NCBI GenBank assembly: GCA_003427395.1 | Contig: BFEA01000069.1 | Location: 763,667 to 785,658, forward strand | Length of the DNA stretch: 21,992 bases | Reading direction: 5' to 3' | Source: Chara braunii | Taxonomy: Eukaryota; Streptophyta; Charophyceae; Charales; Characeae | Part shown: positions 1 to 10,006 of the stretch, one piece after another | How positions within the stretch are numbered: position 1 is the stretch's first letter | Layout: the number at the start of each line of letters is the position of its first letter | Translations under genes and position numbers: made by a program | Notes under the pieces: generated by a model | Seen by the model: the letters and a program-made list of their open reading frames with translations, nothing else | Database searches by the model: none | What the model was told of the DNA's origin: nothing

Positions 1-540
1 TTTTTTTTTTTTTTTTTTTAATTGTATTAGAAGGGCCCAGTGCCCAAGGCAAGTTACATCAGCAGAGTAGCCAATAACAAGGACAGCCGGGTTGTCCTGC
101 CCCACAGCCTGAGGAAGCTCGGAGCCCCGTCCCTGTGCACACGGTCATCACACCCATCCGTCAACACCAGCACAGGCCCTGACAAGAGGGGAAACCCTCC
201 TCAAGGCACCCACGGCAAAAGGAACAGCACCAGCAAAAAATCTACGGGGGACACAAAAGGGCACCAAATGCAAAAGAAGAAGACACTTTATCTACTCTGA
301 CCAACAAAGGGTGAGCCGCCCAATGATCCTGAGACCAAGCAATACCCTTGGCCGGCGAGGAAGCCGAGGAAACTTTTCGCCACCAAGCTATCTGTATTGC
401 CAGTCTCAGTGCTTGTTTGGCATGGAGCTGCAACTCAGTCAGGACTCAGGTCTCCATGCCAAACGGCCTCGTTTCGAGCTTTCAAATGGTCCATAACAAA
501 GCTCCCCACCTGTCCTGAGCGCTCAGCCTGTTGTTTGTCA
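1..540. other. Unassigned sequence after a terminal T run
   Basis: The window opens with 19 T, which could be the poly(A) tail of a minus-strand retroposon cut by the window edge. The rest has only short frames without recognisable motifs. Nothing else could be supported. Confidence 0.3.
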
Positions 541-548
541 TGCAAAGA

Positions 549-645
549 GCACCCGAATAGAACGCTTGGTCAATACAGCTGTATTTGGGGCAGCTTTCAG
601 TCTAGATACAGCTATAACGACGGGGCGTTCTATTCCGTTGAAGAC
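549..645. mobile_element. Family B foldback element
   Basis: The left arm CACCCGAATAGAACGC faces the right arm GCGTTCTATTCCG with GTTGAAGAC. The centre holds CTTTCAGTCTAGATACAGCT with ATAACGACGG, the family core. Confidence 0.65.
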
Positions 646-1140
646 TGTATATGCCCATCATACTCCTTCGTTATGGAGTCTGATCACCATGCCTAAGAGT
701 GTGATAGCTGCAAATTGAATCTCTCACTTCCACTATGACAAGTATGCTGCAAAAGCTGAAAACCCCTCAAGCGCTGCTCACTGGGACGGTCTTGGATGAC
801 TGTGACCACCATCCCTATGCTTTGACTCTTTCTTCCTTTTCTTCTTCTCTCTTCTTATCATTGGCCTTGTCTTCTGGGACGGTCTTGGAAGACTGTTAGT
901 ACCCCGTCGGGTCCTCCAAAGAGAAAGTTTACCCCTTTGATTTTAGCCCATCTACACTGGGCCTTAAGGACTTCATCAATCAAATGTGATTTTTTTTTTT
1001 TTTAGGCTGAGAAATGGGAAGGCCAGAAGCCACATTGTGGGCCAACAGTCTTTTGCACACCATCGGGTCAGGCACCTTCATAGTACATACCTCAATCCAG
1101 GGGGGGGCGGGGGGGGACCCCTCGGGGCCCTAAAGAACAG
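646..1140. other. Intergenic stretch with a short direct repeat and a G run
   Basis: CTGGGACGGTCTTGGATGAC recurs with one change about 92 bp later (780 and 872). A T run lies near 990-1004 and a G-rich tract of 16 G in 17 bases at 1100-1116. No gene is visible. Confidence 0.4.
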
Positions 1141-1500
1141 CTTTTTGCCAAATTGAATTTTTAAAATCAAAATTTTTTTTATTGTTTATTGATATGATTG
1201 TTTCGTTTGAATTTTATACCTTGCACCTTATACTGGAGCTTCCCTTGCAGAATATTTCATGTATAAAGGACGTCATACGTTAAGTATGGATTTTTAGAGA
1301 AAAAACAATTTCATGAATTATTTATATTTTTTTTTCATTGAATATATTAATATTTAACTTTATTGATATGAGATAAAATCGATTTATAATATATCATCTA
1401 TAGATAAGAATATATCATCTATAGATAAAAATCAATAGCTAGAAAAAATAGCAGAATAATTGTAATTCTTTGAAAATCCCATAAATCCACCTTCAAGATC
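1141..1500. other. AT-rich island
   Basis: Base composition drops sharply to AT-rich here compared with both sides. ATATATCATCTATAGATAA is duplicated in tandem at about 1388 and 1410. No coding potential or organellar gene was recognised. Confidence 0.45.
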
Positions 1501-1685
1501 TCTCCAAACGTAGCTACTGTAACAACTGTCTTTCTTAAGATACTAGGCTTTGGTTTTATGAAATGAAGAGTGGTGTCTCACATCCCTTCTGTATGTGAGA
1601 GGAGGGCCTCCCCAAGACTTGTTACGAACAGTCGGCCGCCAAAGCCTATGTAATAACTGTCTTGAGCGCATAAAAGACACAGGTT

Positions 1686-1955
1686 AAAAAAAAAAAAAAA
1701 AAAAAAAAAAAGGCTAACTCTTTTAAGCCTAACCAATTCAATAATCATCCTGTCAAATCTGGACAGGATGGCCTTTCAGGCCTTTTATATTATTATCATG
1801 ACAGGATGGCCTTTCAGGCCTTTTATATTATTATCATTGTCAGGCCTTTTTTATTATCTTTTAACGGCTATTAATTCTTTTAAGCCCAACCAATTCAATT
1901 AGTAAATTAAATACCTGTTGAATCCGGACAAGCTGCCTTTCAGGCCTTTTTTTTT
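1686..1955. repeat. Poly(A) followed by nested tandem repeats with GGCC hairpins
   Basis: A 26-nt A tract precedes two direct repeats (GGCTAACTCTTTTAAGCC at 1712 and GGCTATTAATTCTTTTAAGC at 1866, both continuing CAACCAATTCAAT or similar). Between them two 38-bp units, starting GACAGGATGGCC at 1762 and 1800, each contain GGCCTTTCAGGCCTTTT, a small hairpin followed by T residues. Partial units follow at about 1838 and 1933. Confidence 0.6.
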
Positions 1956-1977
1956 GTCCTTAACTGTGTTACAGTAT

Positions 1978-2300
1978 ATTACGGGGAACCCCGTAGCAGC
2001 CACATCCGTGCTCAAGCCTCCAACGAGGGACCATGCGGGAGCTGCACCCACCAGCAGGGATGATACCTGCTACAGCAGGTGCACTGGGCGATACCGGCCA
2101 GGGGTTAGCTGGTAGCATCTGGACTGAGCCGCTTCGACCGACCAGTCGCCGTGCCACCTCTCCGGTCCCCTCCCTGTATGAAAATCAGCAGCCTCTGCTA
2201 AATGCCACTCAGGGGGACCGGGGAACCCCATTATGATAGCAGCCACATCAGATTCTGTGTTGAACGACGGAACATGGGGTAGCTGCATGCACCCACCCAC
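1978..2300. repeat. Direct repeat, two diverged copies about 237 bp apart
   Basis: Copy one (1978-2056) and copy two (2215-2300) share CGGGGAACCCC, TAGCAGCCACATC, GGACCATG or GAACATG, and AGCTGCA...CACCCACC. Nothing else is recognisable in the interval. Confidence 0.5.
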
Positions 2301-3277
2301 AGGTGCGTTACCTGCTTCAGCTACTGGCCCATGGAAGACACAGGTCTGAAGGACTAAGACAGTGGAAGAAGCTTATGGTTGGGATTCCGCCATGTGGCAG
2401 GGCCTTGGTGGAATCTCGCCAATTTGGCAGATTAGAGGTACTAGAGGATTGGCACGAATCCCGCACTTAATCTGATGGGTGGTTAATCCCCTTGTGAGAG
2501 GGTAATCAATGCCGCCCATCACTGACAGAGCTACAATCGGCTCCGTGTTGTGTGAGAATATGTTGTAAATGGGACGCTGGACCCAGTTTCCAGCAGGTGC
2601 GGCACCCCAGCAATAGATTGGAGCCGTCCACACAGGAGGCCTACTATTGGAGAACGCTCTTATCACCTCCCATAATAGGTCCCCAACAGATGATTAAGGT
2701 CTTCAGCCAACACGGGTGTGAGTGCGTGAGTGAGTGGGTTGCGTCCCTTCTGCCCATTTCCGTCGCTGGTAGTGACCATTCAGAGGGGGTAGAGGGGGGC
2801 CTACCCTCTCGAACTGCCCTCCTTGGACAGAATGGAGACACGGGCCATGGACAAGCAGACACACACGCATTGGACGGCTGTGGGCAGAAGCAGAGGTGGA
2901 CTTGCAGTTCTGTGCCGGTACACCTCCTTTTTCCTGTCTGGGCAAACAGAGAGCAGAACATCAGGTAGATATAGGATCGCTTTTCCTTTTACCCGTTGGC
3001 TAGAAAGGGCGACGACACCGGTTTTGACTTCTGGAAACTGCCATGCTGTGGGATGCTCTTCTAAAGATCCATTGGCAGGTAAAAAACTAATAATTTCAAA
3101 TTGGCGTACATCACCGTAGGTTACCCAATTAGGAAAACTCCGCTGAAACTCCAAAGTGAGTTGTTCTCTTCTTGTCTCTCTTAGACTCTCCGTATTGGCC
3201 TCCTTTCCACAAGGGTTGGCCGAAATGAGATGTTAGTCCCCATATCTATACCCCCTCGGGATGCCAGGGCCCATACA
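2301..3277. other. No gene recognised
   Basis: Overlapping frames on both strands have no family motif. ATGGGACGCTGGACCC at 2569 recurs at 16568, so at least part of this stretch is an older dispersed repeat. Confidence 0.4.
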
Positions 3278-3485
3278 TTAAACCAGCAGTACTTCTGAGG
3301 TCCTTTTCTCCGGGGCGGGAGATGCACTGGGTGCCCAAAAAAACGAACCGTCGGCCCTCCTTTTGGCTGGCACCGCCAGCCATTTTGCTCCAGAAGCCGA
3401 GCCCTGAAAGTTGCGCTTGCACCGGTATATAAATCGTACATCTGTTTTCAACTTTTCATAGCGGAGAAACGTACCGGTGGTCTAA
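3278..3485. mobile_element. Family A TTAA-type miniature element, diverged copy
   Basis: The left end reads TTAAACCAGCAGTAC and the right end GTACCGGTGGTCTAA, an imperfect inverted repeat. The interior shares ACGAACCG and GGCTGGCACCGCCAGCCATTT with the copy at 3756-3946, so both belong to one non-coding family. No transposase is present. Confidence 0.6.
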
Positions 3486-3755
3486 AAGTCCTGCCCCCTT
3501 TGGAGGGGTATATGACTCAAGTTTTGGTGGGATGGGGGGGGGAGGGGGGGTACAGCATGGTAGTTCTGGCTCCACCAATTTATTTTCAAATTGGTGAAAT
3601 CCGCCTCAATCATCTAAGAACCCCGAAGAGGGTGTTGGTGGCCCCAGGCCAGACGGGGTGGGCCCGGCCACCCGGGTGGCAAGGTCCTTGGTCCTAGTTT
3701 CAATGTTCCGCCTACTGGAAGGCCCTCTGGAATGCCGGCGTGGTACCACGTGACG
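3486..3755. other. G run and short hairpin between two family A elements
   Basis: A G-rich tract (3533-3550) is followed by CACCAATTT and AAATTGGTG, a perfect 9-bp inverted repeat around 3582. No gene is visible. Confidence 0.4.
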
Positions 3756-3946
3756 TTAAACCACCAGTACTGTTCCCATATATTGGCTGCGGGCCTGAAT
3801 TTGCCGTGTCCGCCAGCGACAAACGAACCGACACGGATGTAACTGGCTGACACCACCAGCCATTTCACGGCTGGGCTGAACTTGTGTGTTAACCGCCGCA
3901 GTCACGACATTTTCTTTTCAAGTGGGGAAAGGTACTGGTGGTTTAA
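3756..3946. mobile_element. Family A TTAA-type miniature inverted-repeat element
   Basis: This is the clearest single copy. The 15-bp ends TTAAACCACCAGTAC and GTACTGGTGGTTTAA are perfect inverted repeats, and both carry TTAA, which may be the target duplication as in piggyBac-type transposition. The 191-bp interior has no coding capacity and includes an ACGAACCG motif and an inverted GGCTG/CAGCC pair. Confidence 0.75.
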
Positions 3947-4440
3947 GGAAGTTGTTCCTGACCTGAGTACGGATTCCGGCTTCTTCAAGTTTCGCTTATG
4001 GAAGGTCGTCAACGCCGGACCCGAACGGGCCCACAACTTGAAGGCCACAGCCGCCACACCATTTTTGGACCTGCCAAATTGCACGGACCATCGGCGCACC
4101 AAACGATCTTGCACGGCCGAGGACCCCCGGTTCCTCCTGGAGAAATCCCCAAAGTAGAACTGTGGAGCAGTGGAGTCGAAGCAGAACCTAAGTTTTTTGC
4201 ACCCGGCGAATGAATTGAGCTGCTCCTTGCCAAGCGTGACACCCTTTACACAGCTGCAACTTGCATGTTTTCGAGGAGGGGGCGCTGTACATTGTGCAGA
4301 ATTTGAAATTTCAGTTCTGAATCAAATAATTTATTAATTTGCTCATTCAAATCGTCAAATTTTATATTTTTTTCTTTTTCAAAGGGTATTTGTCTGCTTA
4401 CCTGGTAGGATTCCTGGCGCTGAGAGTTCCCACTCAGGCC
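3947..4440. other. No gene recognised
   Basis: A segment around 4060-4085, CACCATTTTTGGACCTGCCA with AATTGCACGGACCAT, recurs at 4648-4684, so a dispersed repeat brackets the variant foldback at 4441-4592. CTTACCTGG at about 4398 resembles a splice signal but has no supporting context. Confidence 0.4.
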
Positions 4441-4592
4441 CTTCTTCCCCCGAATACAACGTACGGTAGCCTGGATTTTTCAGGCTACCTTCTTCCCCCG
4501 AATACAACGTACGCTGCAAATCTTTCAGTCTAGATACAGCTATAATGACCGTACGTTGTATTTGGGGGAAGAAAGGTAGCCTGGATTTTTTT
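4441..4592. mobile_element. Family B foldback element, variant arms, partly duplicated
   Basis: The arms read CCCCCGAATACAACGTACG and CGTACGTTGTATTTGGGGG instead of the common form, yet pair with each other. The centre is the normal core TTTCAGTCTAGATACAGCTA with TAATGACC. The left arm and a GGTAGCCTGGATTTTT segment are repeated on the outer left (4441-4488), and GGTAGCCTGGA recurs on the right before a T run. Confidence 0.65.
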
Positions 4593-5482
4593 TTTTCTGG
4601 ACAGTGGATTGATTACAAGAATCAACGGCCAGAACGATGGAAGGGGCCGCACCATTTTTGGACCTGCGAAATTGCACGGACCATCGGGGCCCTTCGCGCA
4701 TCGCATTTTTTCGGGCTTCAGATACCGGAGCGAGAAAGTTGCATAAGTTTCTTTTTTTTTTTTTTTTTTTTTGGGACGGACAGTGCATTTCCCGCATTCA
4801 ATTTGGAGAGAAAGTACCTCTCAGTGCGGCGCCGTGAGACGCGGGATCTCGCACAACAGTGAGAAACAAGGAAACCAAATAAGTGGGTCCCGCCGATCCA
4901 TGGGGTGAGGTCCCAAGATCACTTACATGAACCAGACCCTTTTTTTATTGGGAAGGGGGAAGAGGGGGGGGCAGGTTTGATCCCCCTTGCCACCGACTCG
5001 GAGGCGATTTGCAGGCAACTTATGAGGGTTCCTCATAAGCCGTGGTCGGGTTGGACTTGGCCGGGAGTGGCTGCCTCAGTTCCATTTGGCTATGGTACAA
5101 GACGTAGGCCCGGTTCCCGCTTTGCAATCAAATTTTGTTTTTGCAAAAGAAAAAAAGAAGGAAAATAAATTCTTCTCTTCAGATCAAAGTGGGCCTTGCC
5201 TGCAAGGGTGCCACACTCTTGGTGTGTCGTCCTGCCTGCGGCTGGTATGATAAGTAGTTGATGGGAAAATTCTTCCACCAGAATGAGCCCCCCTCAGGCC
5301 CCCTCCTGTGAAACTTGTGGCCACATGAAAGCCGGCTGCGCTGGTTGGCGGAGACAAGCTTGGTTCGTTCGGACACGAACAAACAGGTCTGCTATATATT
5401 GGTGGTTTAAGGTGAAAAAGACATCAGAAGCCATCAGTACCTCTCCCGGTCATTTTTCTGCTACACCACAAACTCTGTCTGG
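4593..5482. other. No gene recognised; T run and repeat fragment
   Basis: This stretch contains the second copy of the CACCATTTTTGGACCTGC repeat and a T run of about 20 bases (4752-4772) that could mark a minus-strand retroposon. It also carries a solo family A end near 5400. No target duplication was found for the T run. Confidence 0.35.
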
Positions 5483-5602
5483 CGGGATGTACCAGCCTGC
5501 CGATGCGTGAGAAATACATCCAGGCAAAATAGGCCATGCGCGCAACACGCTCTGCCTGAATGTCTTTTTCGCAAAGTTTAACCAGCAGGCCAGTACATCC
5601 CG
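5483..5602. mobile_element. Unclassified 120-bp foldback element
   Basis: CGGGATGTACCAGCCTGC on the left matches the reverse complement of GCAGGCCAGTACATCCCG on the right with two mismatches. The interior is non-coding and is not family A or B. Confidence 0.5.
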
Positions 5603-5810
5603 GCAGCCCGGCTGTGCATGGGCATATCATCGAAGAACGTTTAATGTGCTTAAGGTTTCACCTACCTATAGTTATTCTAGCGGGGATGGGTAATGTGGGT
5701 GTGTTGCCAGTTGGGTTTGCCAGGAGTGGGCATGAAGGAAGCACAAATATCTTTTGTGTCCCCCTCTTGGCATTTTTTCCCTATCGTCCCTCCGACAAAA
5801 ATAAACGCAA

Positions 5811-5847
<37 letters not shown>

Positions 5848-6061
5848 ATGTCCGTAAGGTGTAAATCCTCGCACACTAATGGAAAAACAATAGAAAATTT
5901 TCCCCACGCCATTCCTCCCGCAGCAGAGACAGGTGAACAGGAGGGCACACAGATTCTGAATCCAGAAGAGAGTAGAATGCTAAACCTATTGCGGCCCAGC
6001 ATCTGTCCCTTGTCATGGATGCGTGGCGAAGGACTTGGCAGAGCACTAATCTTCAAGGCTG
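5603..6061. other. No gene recognised; long T run
   Basis: About 30 T at 5817-5846 could be a minus-strand poly(A). I could not find matching flanking duplications. Frames crossing it are poly-Phe or poly-Lys artefacts. Confidence 0.35.
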
Positions 6062-6219
6062 TTAAACCACCAGTGTGCTTCCTAGAGGCGCGCCCTTTAA
6101 CGCGCCAGGGTTTTCGGAAACGTACGGGCTACTACAGGAGAGCATATACATCCGACTAGAAACGTTTCTACTCTTTTATTTTCTGCGGCCGATAGCTGGG
6201 CCAAGTACTGGTGGTTTAA
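6062..6219. mobile_element. Family A element, left member of a pair
   Basis: The left end is TTAAACCACCAGTGTG and the right end is CCAAGTACTGGTGGTTTAA. The right TTAA is shared with the next element, producing a palindrome of the two ends at about 6204-6231. Confidence 0.65.
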
Positions 6220-6371
6220 AGCACCAGTACATGGCCCCAGCCAAGTTGAGAGTCCATTTGAGCCTCTACTAAAAATTAGGACGCTTGCGCGCCTTCGATA
6301 AAATAGATAAGAGGGTGGGAAGCCTCCGAAAGGGGGCCGCTGCCAATGGCTGGCATGTACTGGTGGTTTAA
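6216..6371. mobile_element. Family A element, right member of a pair
   Basis: The left end is TTTAAAGCACCAGTACATGG followed by CCCCAG, and the right end is CATGTACTGGTGGTTTAA. The element is 156 bp, about the same size as its neighbour, and abuts it at a single TTAA. Insertion into the TTAA at the end of an existing copy is the simplest explanation. Confidence 0.65.
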
Positions 6372-6476
6372 TGCAATTCCTAGCGAGGCCGTCCTTGTGA
6401 ACTCATTGTGTGCAGATGATCTTATGATATCCCTCGGGGGAATCAATAAAAAAGTTGAAAAAAACAAGTTTCCTAC

Positions 6477-7860
6477 ACAACACACACACACACACAATCA
6501 CTTTTATGTGTGTCTATCTTCCTCTTGTTGTTTGTTCTTTCTTTGATGCTTTTCTTATTTTTTGTATGCCCAACTGAGCACCTTTAAGCTGTGCCAAATA
6601 GTCTATTCAAGTTTTTCCTGGTCTGGACTCTGGAGTGCCTGAGGCACTCTAGGGGGCCCCCTCAGTTCTGGATGTCTGTCTGCCTTACGGGTGATGACGG
6701 ATATTCATCGGAGTGAACTCCCTAGTTCAGTGGGTGGTGGGAACCAACGCCGACTCTGAGGAGCTCACCCCTGATCTGAGTAGGTGATGCGCCGCTTTGC
6801 TCAGTGTTGGATGTGTGGACTGCCTTGTATTTGCTCCACCGCTGCCTTGCTGCCCATTCCGCTTGCTTCGCAGGTGTTTCTCGGCAAGCTGCTGTGTTCG
6901 CTGTGTGGTGTGGCCGTGTCGTTGGTGTTGCCTTATGCTTCACTGGTCCACTGCCTTGCCGCCCGTCTGCTGCTGGCCATGCCCTCCGTGTCCTTTGCTA
7001 GTGTGCCTTGTAGTTTGGTTGGCTTGTTCGTGTTGCCTCGTGCTCCACTGCATGGTTTCCATGCTTCCCGCCCGCTTACCTTGCCGTTCCTTGTGGTAGT
7101 CTTTGTCGCTGTGCAGTTGGGTTGCTTCAACAGCATTACTCGGTGCTTCACTGAGTTGGTGCCTGCTGCTATGTGTGTCGCTGCATTGTTGGGGTTGTCT
7201 TGGGCTTCACTGCGTGGTTGCTGCGCTGCGCATCCGCTTGCCATCATGTTTTTCCTTTTTTTATTTTTTGCCATTGAGCAGCCGTGTTGCCTCTGCAGCG
7301 GCCTGGTGCTTCACTGGGTTGCTGCCTGCTGCTGTGTTCCGTTTGGAGATAGTCTGCCTTCAACAAGGGTCACAGGGTTCATGACCCAAACCATCAAATA
7401 CGGACGAGGGTTCATCCTCCTGATGAGTTGGTGCAACTCGGACGAAAAATCGCGTAGCGTTAACGGGCGCGACTTTAGGAAGTACTGGTGGTTTAAGTTA
7501 CTGTTTGCTGCTAATCTGTCCACCTGCCTCCCCCGTTGTGTTGCTTCTCTGCCCACCCACCTCCCCCACACCCTCCACCTTTGTGCTTTGCTCCCACTTC
7601 TTGTCAAACACATTGCCTCACTGCTTTTTGCCCTGCTGCTTGCTGCTCATCTGTCCATACGCCTCCCCTTGCCCATGATGGGACAGGTGAATGAACGAGG
7701 TTGATGTATGCGCGAGTCTTAGCTTTCTTAAAAGGGTTGTGTAATTGAAGTTGTTCGGTGCGGTTCATTGAGTTTTGGGTATGTTGTTATGAACTTATTG
7801 GCGTTATCGTGTTCAAACATACGCAGCTCACGGCGACTTGCGGCAGCCCTGTCCGACATC

Positions 7861-7930
<70 letters not shown>

Positions 7931-8060
7931 TTCTTTTTTTCTCTTCTTCTCAGTATTTTCTTGATTTCCATAGTCCACTTTGTGCGAACTGTGGGCTTTT
8001 CCCACATTCTCTTCGATTTCCACTCCGAGCACATTCAAGATGTGCCAAATAGTCAGTGTG
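6477..8060. repeat. CA microsatellites and degenerate minisatellite in a larger duplication
   Basis: GAGCACCTTTAAGCTGTGCC with AAATAGTC (6576) recurs as GAGCACATTCAAGATGTGCC with AAATAGTC (8027). Both follow a CA tract (6478-6495 and 7859-7927), suggesting an old duplication of about 1.45 kb. Between them, degenerate units with TGCTTCACTGGGTTGCTGCC-like sequence recur near 6925, 7033, 7140, 7188 and 7283. GCTGCTAATCTGTCCACCTG with CCTCCCC recurs near 7645. The long plus frame across 6784-7704 is Cys/Leu-rich repeat translation with no family features and crosses a family A end, so I do not call it a gene. Confidence 0.55.
7482..7498. mobile_element. Solo family A end
   Basis: GTACTGGTGGTTTAA occurs without a recognisable partner end nearby. 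A similar solo end (ATATTGGTGGTTTAA) is at 5396-5410. These are probably fragments of older insertions. Confidence 0.45.
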
Positions 8061-8797
8061 CCTGTTTACAACACTATTCGAGGGGTTGCCTGTGTCTCTC
8101 TTCCCTGATAGTGATAGAGAGACTTCCGTCAAAGCGCTAACTTGGATGGTGGTGGGAACCTGGTCGTGCTGGTTTGCCTTGCTACTTGCCTGCCCCCTTG
8201 ACGTGCCCTGCATTCGATCTGCCTGCCCGCTCGGTTGGCCTTAGCTGTGTGCCTCGCTACCCACCCACCCGCTTGCTGGGAACCGGGCCCAGCCTCCCAT
8301 AACGAGTACGTTCAGAAAACTTTTTTTGGAAAAACTAAAAATTCCTTAACGCTGCACTCTGTTACCTGGCTCGCTACTTTCCGTTAAGTTGCGTTAACTT
8401 AGTCTTTCACTGTGTGCCTCCGTGCTCCCTCACCCGCTCCCCAGCTCCCCAGCCGCACCTTTTGCTTTACGGACACCTGCTTTCAATGCTTCGCCTTGCT
8501 TCTCGTGTCAATTGCAACAGCAGCCCAAGGCAACTCTGACTCAAAGCCTCGACACAGGACTCTCGGGAGTTCTCCAACTGCGAAAGGGCTCCCTACTGAT
8601 AATCCTGTGACAATCCAGTGAAACAGAATTCTGCAGCTGTTCTGTGCCCTCTTCTTCCTTCCACTGTTTATACGAGGAGACCATTATTTAATTTTTATTT
8701 ATAATTATATATATATCGTCAAATAGAACTGTTATATCACCACAAACAGAACTGCCCGGTAAACCGTAGGCAGAGAGAGAGAGAAGAGGACAACAAA
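8061..8797. other. No gene recognised, downstream of the 5S gene
   Basis: C/T-rich sequence resembles the minisatellite to its left (CCTTGCTACTTGCCTGCCCC). An AT-rich patch at 8688-8716 and a GA repeat near 8772-8784 lie just past the 5S 3' end. Confidence 0.4.
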
Positions 8798-8916
8798 CGA
8801 GGGCACCGGGACTTCCCAGGAGGTCACCCATTCCAGTACTATTCCGGCCCAACGGCGCTTGGCTTCCGAGTTCGGATGGGATCGGGCGCATTAGCCGTGG
8901 TATGACGGTACCATCG
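8798..8916 (-). rRNA. 5S ribosomal RNA gene
   Basis: On the minus strand this reads as a full 5S rRNA. CATACCA follows the first helix, then CCCGATCCCATCCGAACTCG, then GAAGCCAAGCGCC with TTGGGCC (box A and intermediate-element region), TAGTACTGGAATGGGTGACC (box C region) and CCTGGGAA. The two ends, GGTACCG and CGGTGCC, pair perfectly and can be extended by four positions with one mismatch, giving 119 nt, the usual length. All internal promoter landmarks are intact, so the gene could be active or very recently copied. No poly(A) or target duplication flanks it. The downstream sequence offers only TTT rather than the usual run of four or more T for Pol III termination. No second copy or other rRNA lies in the window. 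The exact ends are set by pairing and may be off by a few bases. Confidence 0.93.
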
Positions 8917-8959
8917 AGGATACCATGTGTGCCCCCGCTTCAGGACATGCTTACACAAG

Positions 8960-9051
8960 GTCTTTTCTCATCAGGAATAAAGCAGAAATGGTGACCTGAT
9001 TCAAATGTCTTTTCTCATGAATAAAGCAGAAATGGTGACCTGATTCAAATT
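8960..9051. repeat. Two-copy tandem repeat beside the 5S gene
   Basis: TCTTTTCTCATCAGGAATAA with AGCAGAAATGGTGACCTGAT is followed by a second copy lacking a few bases. It lies upstream of the 5S start on the minus strand. AATGGTGACCT resembles the 5S box C region, but the match is short and may be chance. Confidence 0.6.
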
Positions 9052-10006
9052 AAGACCAGTGGAAGAAAGAAGAGGGCAGTGATCGTTACAGACTTCTGTT
9101 TCATCGGATTGTCACAGAATCATCAGGGGAGAGAGAGAGCCTTGACTGTCTGCAAACTCCTGTATCGATGCTTCGAGCCAGAGTTGCCTTCGACTGCAGT
9201 TGTCAGTGAACAGCTTGCAAATGCAAGCAGCAAGGCAAAGCAGGGATCGGTAGAACAAAAGGTGCAGCCTTGCAGATGGAACTAATCTGCGGACACAATT
9301 ATGCTGGCGACATCCAGAGCATACGGTATAACAGTCCTCACATGCATTCAATATGAGAGTCTTTTTTTTTTTTTTTCCTTAAAAAATTTACTTTATTATA
9401 AGAGCAAAAGGAGGCCGGAACAATACAAGTATCCTTAATTTGAGGGAAGGATATTTTTTGTTCACATATGAGTATTTGAAGCTCTGTTTTCCAGGTGGCT
9501 TCATTATGATACGATTTCATTCCTTGCTCTCATGCAGTGATTGCACATATTGCTATGCTCTTGTGTAATGCCCCACTTACCTGTTCATTGCACAATGGAC
9601 TGTAAGACCAGAGGTCTAACAACACCCACACCCACACACCCACACACCCACACACCCACACACCCACACACCCACACACACAAACACATTGACTGATGAC
9701 ATTCGAGGAAAATAATCTTTTGAATTTTGATGTGATTCTCGAAATCGTTTAAGGGAGTAACAACTCGAGCTGCCTCCGGAGATTGTTCCAACAAAAAAGA
9801 AAAAAGAAGGAAAAAAAGAAGAGAGAACTACGAAGTAATCGTCAGACAACTCGTAGAACTGACCCACACAGAGAAGAGAATCCAACACACACAACTATCG
9901 CCGCCCGGCTGGGGCCAAGCTACAACCCTTGACGATCAAGAGGGCTGGCGGCAGGCCCTGTTCACAGACATTCAATTCATCGACTCGATCTTTTTCTTTC
10001 CACAAT
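9052..10006. repeat. Unassigned sequence with a CCCACACA microsatellite
   Basis: A CCCACACA-type repeat spans about 9624-9681. A T run at 9362-9376 has no clear flanking duplication. Frames over this stretch carry no recognisable motif. Confidence 0.4.

Noticed and set aside
4397-4415. CTTACCTGG resembling the 5' end of U1 snRNA
   Set aside because: The match stops after about ten bases and no U1 stem or Sm site follows; on the other strand it is just a consensus 5' splice site.
5560-6159. 199-codon plus-strand frame
   Set aside because: It spans a T run of about 30 bases read as poly-Phe and enters the family A element at 6062; no motif is present.
6784-7704. 306-codon plus-strand frame with hydrophobic segments
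   Set aside because: It is the translation of a degenerate minisatellite, unusually rich in Cys and Leu, and crosses a family A end (YWWFK). No family motif is present.
7859-7927. CRISPR-like or other regular array
   Set aside because: Regular repeats here are simple microsatellites or minisatellites without spacers.
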